Positions 36,990 to 46,667 are shown, counted from the stretch's first letter. The stretch is DNA of 64,000 nt from Gammaproteobacteria bacterium (GCA_022600955.1 JAHZJK010000011.1:62001-126000), one strand, 5' to 3'. Made by a program: numbers and translations. The notes: generated by a model not told the origin, from the sequence alone.

Positions 36990-38018
36990 ATGGCGCTAAC
37001 CACGATCAGCCTGCAGGCTCCATACCTGATATACCTAGGTGATTGTCCTGACGAACTTCACGCGAAAACGGGTGCCGGTATCGCTTACTGGCGTCCCGAT
37101 TCATGTATGGCACAAATGCGCCTCCCCGATTGCCCCGTTGATCTGGGACTGCCTGATATGTCTGCCACCGAAGCCAAAACCGCGGGCGTCAAGACAGCAA
37201 TTATCGGCGTCGCACCGGTAGGTGGACGGATTCCCGACCACTGGTTAGCCCAACTTACGAAGCTGGCGGAAACAGGCATCTCGATTGCATCCGGAATGCA
37301 CACGAAGCTGGTCGACGTTCCACAACTGGCCTCCGCAGCTAGCGAAAGCGGCGCAGAGCTGATTGACGTGCGGGTACCACCGGAAAACATTCCCGTTGGC
37401 GATGGCCGACCGAGGTCTGGAAAGCGGGTCCTGATGATTGGCACCGATTGTGCTGTAGGCAAGAAATACAGCGCGCTCGCATTGCACCGGGAACTGGATC
37501 GCCGCGGCATCAAGGCGACCTTTCGTGCAACCGGGCAGACCGGCATCATGATTGCTGGAGAAGGCATACCGATTGATGCCGTCATCGCCGATTTCATCTC
37601 GGGCGCGGCGGAAACGCTGTCGCCGGACAACGACGACGATCACTGGGATGTCATTGAGGGGCAAGGCTCGCTACTCAACCCCAGCTATGCGGGCGTAAGC
37701 CTCGGACTCATGCATGGGTCGCAACCAGATGCGATTGTTTTGTGTCACGACGCGCTGCGTACCGAGATCGACGAGACGGGCGGTGACTACCCGATCCCAG
37801 AAATTGACGACGTTATTGACGAGTCTCTGCGACTCGCGCGCCGTACCAACCCACGCTGTTTTTGCGCTGGCGTCAGCGTAAACACCTCGCAGTTGGGTGA
37901 GTTCGACCGCGAAACCTATCTGTCTGGTTTGCAGGGCGAGCTGGGTATTCCCTGCGTCGACCCTGTCGCGACCGGCATGACACCGATCGCAAATTTCCTG
38001 CTAAAGGTCGCCTCGTGA
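36990..38018 (+). CDS. dgcN: D-glutamate N-acyltransferase-like protein DgcN (DUF1611)
   Basis: A 342-residue protein of the DUF1611 family. Its opening ALTTISLQAPYLIYLGD and the P-loop-like GTDCAVGKKYSA (about residue 152) agree with DgcN, the enzyme reported to acylate D-glutamate in marine proteobacteria. EGQGSLLNPSYAGVSLGLMHG near 217 is also conserved. The ATG at 36990 gives the usual N-terminus; a frame back to 36936 lacks family similarity. The next gene encodes the racemase partner with a four-base overlap. The pair assignment rests on both genes together. Confidence 0.88.
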   Translation: MALTTISLQAPYLIYLGDCPDELHAKTGAGIAYWRPDSCMAQMRLPDCPVDLGLPDMSATEAKTAGVKTAIIGVAPVGGRIPDHWLAQLTKLAETGISIASGMHTKLVDVPQLASAASESGAELIDVRVPPENIPVGDGRPRSGKRVLMIGTDCAVGKKYSALALHRELDRRGIKATFRATGQTGIMIAGEGIPIDAVIADFISGAAETLSPDNDDDHWDVIEGQGSLLNPSYAGVSLGLMHGSQPDAIVLCHDALRTEIDETGGDYPIPEIDDVIDESLRLARRTNPRCFCAGVSVNTSQLGEFDRETYLSGLQGELGIPCVDPVATGMTPIANFLLKVAS

Positions 38019-39013
38019 CGCGCAAGATTCGTGTCTATAAGGAAACCCTCGCGGCGATTCGCCCATTCCGAATCGCCGACCATGTCTGGTACGACTTCCC
38101 ATGCACGATCTGTGAGATCGAACAGGATGGCTACGTCGGTCGTGGTGAAGCTCATGGCGTTTACTATCTCGGCGAAACGCCGAAATCCATGCAACAACAA
38201 CTGGAGTCTGTTGCGGAGCAGATTTGTGCCGGTGCAACCCGGGAACAACTACTTGAAATATTGCCGCCGGGTGGCGCCCGCATGGCGGCGGACTCCGCGC
38301 TGTGGGATCTGCAAGCACAACTTCGGGGCGTTGATGCCTGGACAATCGCAGGCGTGAAACCGCAACCTGTCCAGACCGTGTTCACTATCGGTCTTGAAAA
38401 AACCGCTGCAGAGATGCGTGCCAAGGCCGTAGAGGCGAGCCGGATCTCGCTGTTCAAGGTGAAGCTCGACAACGACCTGCCGGTCGAGCGAATGGAAGCC
38501 ATCCGCGGGGCTCGACCAGACGCGGCACTGGTCGTTGACGTCAATGAGGGCTGGAATATTGACGAGCTCAAAGAGTATGCGCCAGCGCTGCACAAGCTGG
38601 ACGTATTGATGATCGAGCAACCTCTGCCTCGCGGAAATGACGCCGACCTGGAGGGCCTGGACTGCCCGGTACCGCTATGTGCTGATGAGTCCTGCCTGCA
38701 TCTCGGCGAGCTCGAGGACATCTTGCCCCGATATCAGATGGTCAATATCAAACTCGATAAGGCCGGCGGTCTCACGCATGGGCTACAACTGGCAAGCGCC
38801 GCTCGTGCACAGGGACTCACTCTTATGGTCGGCTGCATGAGTGGTACGTCTCTGTCGATGGCACCCTCCCACGTCATCGCGCAGCTGTGCGACTTTGTCG
38901 ACATTGATGGCCCTCTGCTGATCAAGAAAGACCACGACGGCGGGCTGATCTACGACGATGGCGTAGTGAGTGTGCCGAAAAAGCGCTTCTGGGGTCAGCC
39001 CATCAAACCCTGA
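38015..39013 (+). CDS. dgcA: N-acyl-D-glutamate racemase-like enzyme DgcA (enolase superfamily)
   Basis: A 332-residue enolase-superfamily protein of the dipeptide-epimerase branch. Active-site residues expected in this branch are visible: SLFKVKLDN (KxK-like lysine, about residue 150), VVDVNEGW (Asp), MIEQPLPRG (Glu), CADESC (Asp) and NIKLDKAGGL (Lys). The GTG start overlaps the dgcN stop (GTGA). In the known pathway the enzyme converts N-acyl-D-glutamate to the L form. No deacylase or DgcR-like regulator is found nearby. Confidence 0.88.
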   Translation: MTRKIRVYKETLAAIRPFRIADHVWYDFPCTICEIEQDGYVGRGEAHGVYYLGETPKSMQQQLESVAEQICAGATREQLLEILPPGGARMAADSALWDLQAQLRGVDAWTIAGVKPQPVQTVFTIGLEKTAAEMRAKAVEASRISLFKVKLDNDLPVERMEAIRGARPDAALVVDVNEGWNIDELKEYAPALHKLDVLMIEQPLPRGNDADLEGLDCPVPLCADESCLHLGELEDILPRYQMVNIKLDKAGGLTHGLQLASAARAQGLTLMVGCMSGTSLSMAPSHVIAQLCDFVDIDGPLLIKKDHDGGLIYDDGVVSVPKKRFWGQPIKP

Positions 39014-39026
39014 AAATCTCGTGGCT

Positions 39027-41177
39027 TCAGTAGCGAAACGTGTAGGACAACTTCAGGTTCAGGTCACTCTGAGTACTGGACAGGCTATTGTCTGCACTCA
39101 CAACGCCGCCGTGGTTCAGCACGAAAACCAACTCACGACCGGCTTCTGGCACATAGCGCAGTCGGCTGTTCAGTCCATACACGTCAGCGGAATTATCGTA
39201 CTGCAGAAAACTACTCCATGACCATCGCGAGTTGAAGGCGATATCGGTGCGCAGACTCGCGAGGTGTGACGTAAAACTACCGCGCGGAAGGTCCACGACA
39301 TTCTCAGTAAAACTCAATCCCAGCGCGAAATAGGCCGATGGATTCCATTGCAATTCAACAAACTTTTCAAGTCGGTCGCCATCAAAGAATCCGCCATCCT
39401 GTAAAGACAGCACTACTCGCAGCGGTCTTTGCATACCGGTAGCAATCTCGGCCCGCACTCGATTGAAACGGTAGTCGCCTTGCGGGATTGAAAGTCGGTT
39501 AAACAATGAAAACGCGTTCCTCACGACCTCCCGGTTTCGCTCAAAATTGATGAACAGGAAATCGTCACCATTTGAATAGATGCTGGGTCGAAAGCGAATT
39601 TTCTGTGACAGCGTCGAGCCTTGTATATCCGTCACGTTGGTCGCGTCGAATTGCGCGTTAATCGCCCTCCAGAATCCTGTTGCCGGTCTGTAGCGGTAGC
39701 GGGTGCCGACGTCGACTCGCTGAATTCCAGCACGATTAACGAAGCCCAGCGCAGGTCGAAAATTCTCTTCGATGTATTGCGCATCGGCATATACGGAGAG
39801 TTTGTCACTCGGAATTTCGAATGCCACACCAAGCGCACGGTCATCGCCGCTGATTCCCGACGAACTCGTCTGTTGCAGCCACAGCTTGCTCGTCAGTATT
39901 TCGCCAAACGGTCCATTGCTGTTGCGATACAAAAAGTCGAAGCCGAGCAACGAGTTGCTGTCATTGGAGGCTGGATCGCCGTGCGTCATGATGAACCCGA
40001 CAGCGGACTCCTGCAGAACGTTGTAGGAGCCGCGTGCGACGAACAGATCCTTGGCATCAACAACGCCAGCCGCCTCCTGGCGAATCGCCAGGGTGCCGAC
40101 GTTGAAATCACCGACACGGCCCGTCAACTTGACACCAGCGTCGATACCGACAGGTTCTCCGTCGCCAGACAGGCCGATACGCCGTGAGAAAAACGGACGC
40201 CCATTGGTATCAATGTTGCCGAATTCAAAAATGCCGGCGTCTTGCAGGAAAAAGTCTCTTTTCTCTGGGAAGAACAACGAAAACCGGTCCAGCGCAACCT
40301 GTTGTTCGTCGACTTCAGCCGTAGAGAAATCTGTGTTGATGGTGAGCGTCGTACTTAGTGATGGCGTGATGCGATAGCGCAGGTCGAGAGACGGTTCGAA
40401 ACTGGAATTCGAGTCACCCAGCACAAGGTCGCGGCTTTGACCGACGTTCACTGACGGCACCACATCGAGCCCGAGTCCTTGTTCGATATCATCGATGCCA
40501 TGAACCTCGCCGCCATAGGCCGGCCAATCCTGACGTTCATGCGAGGACCAAAGATTGAATTCCTGTTTGCGCACGATACCGCGGCCAAAATTTATGCCCC
40601 AGGTTTCGGAGCCTGGTGAAAATGAAATCGACTTGAATGGAATAGCGATTTCAGTTGCCCAGCCGTCATCGTGCCGCGCCGATTCGGCCAACCAGATTGC
40701 GGCCCATTCCTCGATAAAGCGAGCGTTATTTTCTCGCAGCGCATCCCGCCGCACGCCATTCGCGTTTACCTGGAAAAAATAATCATTGCGCTTGTTGTTG
40801 AAACTGTCGAGCGTGACCCAGAATCTATCATCCGAGAAAAAGGACTTGCCCTGGATCATCTGCTTGGCACTTATTGCGCCCGGATCGCTATCCCGCAGGT
40901 CTGCCGCAATGTACAAATACTCGTCGTCATAGGCTACGCGCACAATTGTCACCTCGGTCGGGATCGCTCCGTCCGTTGGTGAAGTCTGATGAAAGTCTTC
41001 GACTTTGGCAGCGTCTCGCCAAACGTCGTCATCCAGACGCCCGTCAATTACGGGCGCATTGACGGCCCGGTAGATTTCAAATGACTTGCGTTCGCCATTG
41101 ACCGTATACACGGCCGCAGACTCCGATGTGACGAATAACAAGGTAACTACCAACAAGCCGCGTGTTGAATGCTGCAT
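39027..41177 (-). CDS. CBM9-like/DUF5916 outer-membrane-type protein
   Basis: A 716-residue exported protein with a signal peptide (residues 1-22). A CBM9-like domain at about 40-200 includes APVIDGRLDDDVWRDAA and DDEYLYIAADLRDSDPGA. A DUF5916 region follows, with FSLFFPEKRDFFLQDAGIFEF near residue 300. The rest consists of amphipathic strands and ends in LSYTFRY, a terminal aromatic typical of outer-membrane barrels. GGGGAG precedes the ATG. Such proteins are common in marine bacteria; the ligand is not known. It faces dgcA with 13 bases between and is transcribed on its own from a promoter after 41177. Confidence 0.85.
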   Translation of the reverse strand: MQHSTRGLLVVTLLFVTSESAAVYTVNGERKSFEIYRAVNAPVIDGRLDDDVWRDAAKVEDFHQTSPTDGAIPTEVTIVRVAYDDEYLYIAADLRDSDPGAISAKQMIQGKSFFSDDRFWVTLDSFNNKRNDYFFQVNANGVRRDALRENNARFIEEWAAIWLAESARHDDGWATEIAIPFKSISFSPGSETWGINFGRGIVRKQEFNLWSSHERQDWPAYGGEVHGIDDIEQGLGLDVVPSVNVGQSRDLVLGDSNSSFEPSLDLRYRITPSLSTTLTINTDFSTAEVDEQQVALDRFSLFFPEKRDFFLQDAGIFEFGNIDTNGRPFFSRRIGLSGDGEPVGIDAGVKLTGRVGDFNVGTLAIRQEAAGVVDAKDLFVARGSYNVLQESAVGFIMTHGDPASNDSNSLLGFDFLYRNSNGPFGEILTSKLWLQQTSSSGISGDDRALGVAFEIPSDKLSVYADAQYIEENFRPALGFVNRAGIQRVDVGTRYRYRPATGFWRAINAQFDATNVTDIQGSTLSQKIRFRPSIYSNGDDFLFINFERNREVVRNAFSLFNRLSIPQGDYRFNRVRAEIATGMQRPLRVVLSLQDGGFFDGDRLEKFVELQWNPSAYFALGLSFTENVVDLPRGSFTSHLASLRTDIAFNSRWSWSSFLQYDNSADVYGLNSRLRYVPEAGRELVFVLNHGGVVSADNSLSSTQSDLNLKLSYTFRY

Positions 41178-41265
41178 AACGTCTCCCCAGGAACGATTTT
41201 GCGATGTTCCTTAGAGGCCGCCCGTATACCTTTCGTTTCGAGGTATGCGACGAGACGTTCCGAAT

Positions 41266-42075
41266 TCAGGTTGAGCGGTGAGCGATACGCTCGATGTTGC
41301 CTTTGTACTTGCGACTGAGCTTAAGCTCGGTATCACCGCCAAGCGTCAGGAAATATTCACCGTTTCGATGTGGTCGCATAGCGGTTACACGGTGGCGGTT
41401 CACGATCGCCGAGCGATGTACCCGCACAAACACCTCGGGGTTCAGCAATGATTCGAGCTTTGCCATCGTGCCGCGGAGTACGTGCGTAGCACCGTCCACA
41501 TGCACACACATGTAGTCACCAGCGGCATCAATCCAGTCGATTGCATCGACTTCGATACACGCCGTTTCGGCGCCGTCGCGAATGGCCAGCCGCTGTGGAT
41601 AGCCCGGGTCCTTTCCTTCTGCGGCCAACAGCGCGCTTTCGAGAGAAAACTCTTTGCCGGTCAGGTCGCAGACCATCTGCAACAGCTTGCCGCAATGCTC
41701 GTCCGCCAGCTTTTCGTCAGCATTGTGCCTGGCCCGTTCGATCGCCTCTGCCAGTCGCTCATCGTTGATCGGTTTGAGCAGATAGTCGAGTGCGTTGGCA
41801 TCAAATGCCTTGAGTGCGAACTCGTCATACGCAGTAACAAAAATGACGGCGGGCATATTGCTGCTCGACAAAGCTCGCAGAACGTCAAAACCATCCATCC
41901 CGGGCATCTGTACGTCCAGGAACATCAGATCCGGAGCGTGCTCCTTCACATCTGCCAGTGCTTCACGACCATTCTTGCTTTGCGCGCAAATTTCGATGTC
42001 ATCGAATTTTTGCAGTCGAATCTCAAGACCCCGTCGCGCCAACTCTTCGTCATCAACGATTAGTGCTCTGATCAT
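41266..42075 (-). CDS. LytTR-family response regulator
   Basis: A 269-residue two-component regulator. The receiver domain has VDDEE (residues 8-12), the phosphoacceptor Asp54 in MFLDVQMPGMDG, and the Lys in YLLKPIND. The LytTR DNA-binding domain occupies about 165-269 (VFVRVHRSAIVNRHRV and LKLSRKYKGNIERI). The ATG at 42075 follows AGGAATGAA; a longer frame starting at 42180 lies inside the kinase gene and is rejected. One base separates it from the kinase stop. It probably regulates the divergent exporter genes. Confidence 0.92.
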   Translation of the reverse strand: MIRALIVDDEELARRGLEIRLQKFDDIEICAQSKNGREALADVKEHAPDLMFLDVQMPGMDGFDVLRALSSSNMPAVIFVTAYDEFALKAFDANALDYLLKPINDERLAEAIERARHNADEKLADEHCGKLLQMVCDLTGKEFSLESALLAAEGKDPGYPQRLAIRDGAETACIEVDAIDWIDAAGDYMCVHVDGATHVLRGTMAKLESLLNPEVFVRVHRSAIVNRHRVTAMRPHRNGEYFLTLGGDTELKLSRKYKGNIERIAHRST

Positions 42076-42076
42076 T

Positions 42077-43150
42077 TCATTCCTCGAACGGAATATTGAC
42101 GGTGATGCGCAATCCCGTCGGCTCATTCGGCGCGAGCGTAAAAGCCTGTTTGTCGCCGTACAGTTGTTGCAGACGCTCACGCGTATTCTTCAGGCCAACA
42201 CCGCTGGATTTCTGACCGCCGTTGCCGTTGCCAAGTCCCGGGCCGGTATCTGCAACCTGCATTACGAGTGTGCCGCGCTGCTTGCGCGCCGATATTCGTA
42301 ACGTGCCTCCTGCTTCGCTGGGTGAGATTGCATATTTGATCGCGTTCTCGATCAGCGGTTGCAATATCAGGCTGGGCACCAGGGCAGTAAGAGCAGCCGC
42401 TTCTATTTCCTTCTCTATTACCAGGCGATCACCGAAGCGCACTTTCTCAATCTCAAGATACAGGTCCAGCGCAGCCATTTCCGAGCCAAGCGTTACCTGG
42501 CTCATCGGGTCGTTGTCGAGTGTATAGCGCAAAAAGTCGCTTAGCCGGGTAACGGCTTTGTTTGCCGATTCGTTGGCACCATCAAGAATCAAAGTCGAAA
42601 TAGCGTTTAGTGTATTGAACAGAAAGTGCGGGTTGAGCTGGTAGCGCAGCATTTTTAGCTGCGACTGATGTGCTGCCGCGGTTGCCTTGAGCGTTTGCTC
42701 GGTCTGGTCCTGCAGTTGTCGATAGTACTTGATGCCAAAGTACAGACCACTCCAGCATAGCAGCACGTAGAAAGACCCCATGATACCGCTTACATAGTCG
42801 ACAAGATGTTCGGGGCGCCAACTGCCCTTGACCCAATCCCAGTACAGAACATTTTGCAGCCAGCGCCAGCCAAGCGCGACGCTGTAACACCCGAAAAGCA
42901 TCCCTGATGCCAGCAACAACGGAGACTCGCGCCACAACTTCCGATACAGAAGGCGCAGCGGGAAGGTCACGACAAACCCGGCCAGCGCTGTCGCCGCGAT
43001 AACCGCAAAATAAGACTCAGGCTTCTCGTGGGCAAGCGCCCCCAGCCACGCCGCGACTGTGTATCCGGCCCAACCCGCGGTGTTCAGGACCCAGAAAAGA
43101 CGCCCTCGATTCCTGAAAAAATGATCTGCCTGCAAAATACTTCTCACCAT
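42077..43150 (-). CDS. LytS/AlgZ-type sensor histidine kinase
   Basis: A 357-residue membrane kinase. Four membrane helices lie at about 20-40, 47-68, 76-98 and 120-142. The His_kinase (PF06580) motif is YQLNPHFLFNTLNAI with His175. The ATP-binding part has LILQPLIENAIKYA (N box) and VADTGPGLGNGNGG (G box) near the C-terminus. No periplasmic sensor domain is evident, so the signal may be sensed in the membrane. It is followed immediately by the LytTR regulator and diverges from the exporter operon at 43285. Confidence 0.9.
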   Translation of the reverse strand: MVRSILQADHFFRNRGRLFWVLNTAGWAGYTVAAWLGALAHEKPESYFAVIAATALAGFVVTFPLRLLYRKLWRESPLLLASGMLFGCYSVALGWRWLQNVLYWDWVKGSWRPEHLVDYVSGIMGSFYVLLCWSGLYFGIKYYRQLQDQTEQTLKATAAAHQSQLKMLRYQLNPHFLFNTLNAISTLILDGANESANKAVTRLSDFLRYTLDNDPMSQVTLGSEMAALDLYLEIEKVRFGDRLVIEKEIEAAALTALVPSLILQPLIENAIKYAISPSEAGGTLRISARKQRGTLVMQVADTGPGLGNGNGGQKSSGVGLKNTRERLQQLYGDKQAFTLAPNEPTGLRITVNIPFEE

Positions 43151-43284
43151 GACTTGGGCCGATTATAGAGTCAGCGCGCCCTTTTGCTGCACCTTTCAGC
43201 GCGAAATCAGCACCTTTGGTCGCTCCAGCACCAAAATCAAACCAAAAACAGCGCTCGCGCATCTAACACCTAACAAGCCAGTAA

Positions 43285-44601
43285 TTGGCATCTCTGTCTT
43301 GTACCAAAAGGGGGGTCAGGACTCTGAAAATCGCCGACACATCGGCTCAGGACGTGCGGCTCGCGCCGCCTGATCCTCGCCGCAATCAACTGATACTCGC
43401 CGCAATAGGCGTAGCCGTCATTGCATCCATAATTTTCGCGGCACCTTGGGTAAAACGCTGGGCGAACGCGACCGTCAGCGTGCCCTTTGATCGCATTCGC
43501 ATTGCGGAAGTCACCCGGGGTGACCTGGTAAGGGACGTCTCGGTACAGGGTAGAATCGTTGCGGCCGTGAGCCCCACGCTTTACGCCACCGCATCCGGCT
43601 CCATTACACTCAGCGTCGAAGCTGGTGAGCAGGTACTGGCCGGCCAGGTGCTCGCCAGTGTGACCAGTCCCGAGCTGACGAGCGAACTGCAGCGCGCAGA
43701 ATCAACACTCGCACAGCGAGAAGTAGAGCTCGAACGACAACGTATTGAATCCCGCCAGCAGGCGCTGGAGAAACGCAAATCCGCGGATCTCGCGGACGTT
43801 GCACTGATCGCAGCCAAGCGTGAGCAACGCCGTGCCGACGAAGCCAACAAGCGCGGTGTCATCCCGGTAATTGATTTTGAAAAAGCCCAGGATGACCTGC
43901 GCAACGCCGAACTGGCGCACCGTCATGCACTTGCTGACGCCGACCTATTCGACGAACGGCTGGCATTCGAGTTGCGCGCCAGCGAATTTGAGGTCAACCG
44001 GCAACAACTCTTTGTTGATGATCTGCAGCGGCAGGTCGATGATCTTTTCATCAAGTCACCCGTTGACGGCATCGTCGGCGACCTGCTGGTTGAACAAAAA
44101 TCGGCTGTGTCCCGCGATACGCCGGTCATGGCCGTCGTCGATCTCACCCGCTTCGAAATCGATGCGTTGATCCCCGAAAGCTACGCGGACGACCTGGCTA
44201 TCGGTATGAGCGCTGAAATCCAGGTCGGCGGAGAACGCTACGACGGCCAGCTTGTTGCGGTGTCTCCCGAGATCATCAACAACCAGGTCGCCAGCCGTAT
44301 ACGCTTCACGGGTAACGGTCCGGTCGGATTGCGCCAGAATCAACGTCTGACAACGCGCATCCTGCTCGCTGAGTTCAACAACGTACTCATGGTGCAGAGA
44401 GGACAGTTTCTGGACAGCGGTGCCGGACGAATCGCGTATGTCGTCAATGACGACAACGTCGCTGAACGCCGCCAGATTGAGACCGGTGCTCGCAGCCTCG
44501 GATCCGTACAAATTGTCGCCGGCCTGCAACCCGGCGACACAATCGTAATTTCAAACCTTGACCCGTTCCGAAGCTCGGAAACGGTTCTGTTAACCGACTA
44601 A
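43285..44601 (+). CDS. HlyD/MacA-type periplasmic adaptor of an ABC exporter
   Basis: About 425-438 residues: one membrane anchor (LILAAIGVAVIASIIFAAPW, near residue 36), a barrel-sandwich domain and a coiled-coil hairpin at about 130-240. Beta-barrel segments follow up to the C-terminus (VAERRQIETGARSLGSV). The start is uncertain: a TTG at 43285 has no ribosome binding site, while a CTG at 43324 has AGGGGGG nine bases upstream. The gene begins a four-gene unit with the ATPase and two permeases and should connect that exporter to an outer-membrane channel, which is not encoded here. Confidence 0.85.
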   Translation: MASLSCTKRGVRTLKIADTSAQDVRLAPPDPRRNQLILAAIGVAVIASIIFAAPWVKRWANATVSVPFDRIRIAEVTRGDLVRDVSVQGRIVAAVSPTLYATASGSITLSVEAGEQVLAGQVLASVTSPELTSELQRAESTLAQREVELERQRIESRQQALEKRKSADLADVALIAAKREQRRADEANKRGVIPVIDFEKAQDDLRNAELAHRHALADADLFDERLAFELRASEFEVNRQQLFVDDLQRQVDDLFIKSPVDGIVGDLLVEQKSAVSRDTPVMAVVDLTRFEIDALIPESYADDLAIGMSAEIQVGGERYDGQLVAVSPEIINNQVASRIRFTGNGPVGLRQNQRLTTRILLAEFNNVLMVQRGQFLDSGAGRIAYVVNDDNVAERRQIETGARSLGSVQIVAGLQPGDTIVISNLDPFRSSETVLLTD

Positions 44602-44628
44602 CCAGCGCTCAACGCAGGAGTTTTCGCA

Positions 44629-45330
44629 ATGTTGAAAATGAAATCTGTATCGAAGACCTACCGAACCGACCATGTGGAGACACATGCATTGCGGGAGTTT
44701 TCCCTGACTGTCGATGAAGGCGAGTTTCTCTCCGTCACGGGTCCGTCGGGGTCTGGCAAGACTACATTCCTGAACATCGCAGGCTTGCTCGAGGAACTAA
44801 CGAGCGGCACCTACGAACTCGATGGCGAAGATATCTCAGCGCTGAATGACAAGCAGCGCTCCAGGGTTCGCAATGAAAAGATTGGCTTCATCTTTCAAAG
44901 CTTCAACCTGATTCCAGAACTCGATATTTTCGACAACGTAGACGTGCCGCTGCGCTATAGAGGTTTCAACGCTGATGAGCGCCGCCGCCGCATTGAAAAA
45001 TGCCTGGATATGGTTGGCCTCGCATCGCGTATGAAGCACTACCCGGCACAACTGTCCGGCGGTCAGCAACAGCGTGTCGCTATCGCTCGTGCGCTTGCCG
45101 GCGAACCGCGTTTTCTACTGGCCGATGAGCCAACCGGTAACCTCGACACCAATATGGCAGACAGCGTGCTCGACCTGTTGCACGAGATTAATGACGGGGG
45201 CACCACGATCATCATGGTGACGCACGAACTGACGCTCGCAGATCGTGCCAAGCGGAACATCTTTGTTCGCGATGGCCAGGTCCACGACGGCCCACCTGAC
45301 GTTCATTTTGCAACCGCGGCCAGCGCATAG
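44629..45330 (+). CDS. ABC exporter ATP-binding subunit (MacB/LolD type)
   Basis: A 233-residue ATPase with Walker A GPSGSGKT (38-45), Q loop IFQSF, the signature LSGGQQQRVAIARAL (142-156) and Walker B FLLADEPTGNLD (162-173). It belongs to the MacB/LolD/FtsE group, which powers export by FtsX-like permeases. It follows the adaptor by 27 bases and precedes the first permease by eight. The nucleotide-binding domain is not fused to a permease, unlike E. coli MacB. Confidence 0.93.
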   Translation: MLKMKSVSKTYRTDHVETHALREFSLTVDEGEFLSVTGPSGSGKTTFLNIAGLLEELTSGTYELDGEDISALNDKQRSRVRNEKIGFIFQSFNLIPELDIFDNVDVPLRYRGFNADERRRRIEKCLDMVGLASRMKHYPAQLSGGQQQRVAIARALAGEPRFLLADEPTGNLDTNMADSVLDLLHEINDGGTTIIMVTHELTLADRAKRNIFVRDGQVHDGPPDVHFATAASA

Positions 45331-45338
45331 GAGGTTCC

Positions 45339-46658
45339 ATGTTTCGTTATTACCTGAAACTCGGTGTACTCAGTATTCGCGCCAATCCTGCCTTAAGTGC
45401 ACTCATGGTTGCGGCCATCGCGATCGGTATAGGCGCCTGTATGACGATGGCGACTGTCCGTCACGTCATGAGTGACAATCCGGTCGCCCACAAGAATGAC
45501 GTGTTGTTCCACGTACAGGTCGATAGCTGGAATCCCGACGATCCGTACGACGAGCCCAACGAGCCCCCTGAACAACTGACCTATATCGATGCGAAGGCAT
45601 TGCACACGGCAAACAGGGCGTTTCGACAGATCATCAGCATCAAAACGGGCCGAGTGATACAACCGGAGGGCGAAGATGTTCGTCCATTCCAACAGGAAGC
45701 GCGCGCGACGACAGCGGATTTTTTCCAGATGTTCGACGTGCCGTTCAGATACGGCTCAGGCTGGGACAAGTCAGCCGATGATGCTGAAGAATTCGTCGTC
45801 GTATTGTCGACCAGCCTCAACGAAAAACTGTTTGGTGGCGTCGATTCTGTCGGCGAAATGCTCACGATAAATACGCAGGCCTATCGCGTTGTAGGTGTAC
45901 TGGGTGACTGGCACCCGGTTCCGAAGTTTTATGACCTCAATAACAATCCGTATGAAGGGCCCGAAGAAATGTTCATCCCCTTCACGGTCGCGATAAGTGG
46001 CGAGTTTGGCAACAACGGCAATACCAATTGCTGGAAACCCGTACCCGATGGAGGCTACGACGCATTCCTGAACTCCGAATGCGTTTGGGTCCAGATGTGG
46101 GTTGAATTGCGAGACGCTTCCGAAAAAGCCACTTATCTGCAGTTCCTTGACAGCTATGTCGAAGAACAGAAGACGCTGGGGCGCTTCGCGCGCCCAATGA
46201 ACAACCGCCTCAGCACTCCGCAAGAATGGCTGGTAAATCGCGAGGTTGTGGATGACATGGTCGACGTGCTCCTGAGCCTCGCAGTGTTGTTCCTGCTTGT
46301 GTGCCTCCTGAACACCATTGGCCTGTTGCTGGCCAAAGTGATGCGGCGCACTAATGACATCAGCCTGCGACGTGCGCTGGGCGCCAGCAAGTCCGAGTTG
46401 TTCAAACAATACATCGTTGAGGCCGGCATGATCGGCGTGGCGGGTGGCGTTGCCGGTATTGGGATGACCTGGCTAGGACTGCGCGGCATAGAAAACGTGT
46501 TTTCAGAGTACGACTTCATCGCGTACCTGGTGCGCATGGACTGGTCGATGATCATGCTTGCGGTCCTGCTTGCGATCGTTTCGGCATTGGCCGCTGCCCT
46601 GTACCCGACGTGGCGCGCATGCAGCGTGTCTCCAGCTACCACACTAAGAATTCAATAG
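45339..46658 (+). CDS. FtsX-like ABC exporter permease 1
   Basis: A 439-residue permease with the MacB-type layout: one N-terminal helix (about 18-40), a MacB_PCD periplasmic domain (about 45-290) and three C-terminal helices. The DISLRRALGASKSELFKQYI segment before the last two helices is the conserved FtsX coupling region. It ends ATTLRIQ, as FtsX-like permeases often do. It pairs with the adjacent, differently sized permease, suggesting a heterodimeric exporter. Confidence 0.9.
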   Translation: MFRYYLKLGVLSIRANPALSALMVAAIAIGIGACMTMATVRHVMSDNPVAHKNDVLFHVQVDSWNPDDPYDEPNEPPEQLTYIDAKALHTANRAFRQIISIKTGRVIQPEGEDVRPFQQEARATTADFFQMFDVPFRYGSGWDKSADDAEEFVVVLSTSLNEKLFGGVDSVGEMLTINTQAYRVVGVLGDWHPVPKFYDLNNNPYEGPEEMFIPFTVAISGEFGNNGNTNCWKPVPDGGYDAFLNSECVWVQMWVELRDASEKATYLQFLDSYVEEQKTLGRFARPMNNRLSTPQEWLVNREVVDDMVDVLLSLAVLFLLVCLLNTIGLLLAKVMRRTNDISLRRALGASKSELFKQYIVEAGMIGVAGGVAGIGMTWLGLRGIENVFSEYDFIAYLVRMDWSMIMLAVLLAIVSALAAALYPTWRACSVSPATTLRIQ

Positions 46659-46667
46659 GAGCCCGCA

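Noticed and set aside
42076-42180. N-terminal extension of the LytTR regulator
   Set aside because: It lies inside the kinase gene and the receiver domain begins right after the ATG at 42075, which has a good binding site.
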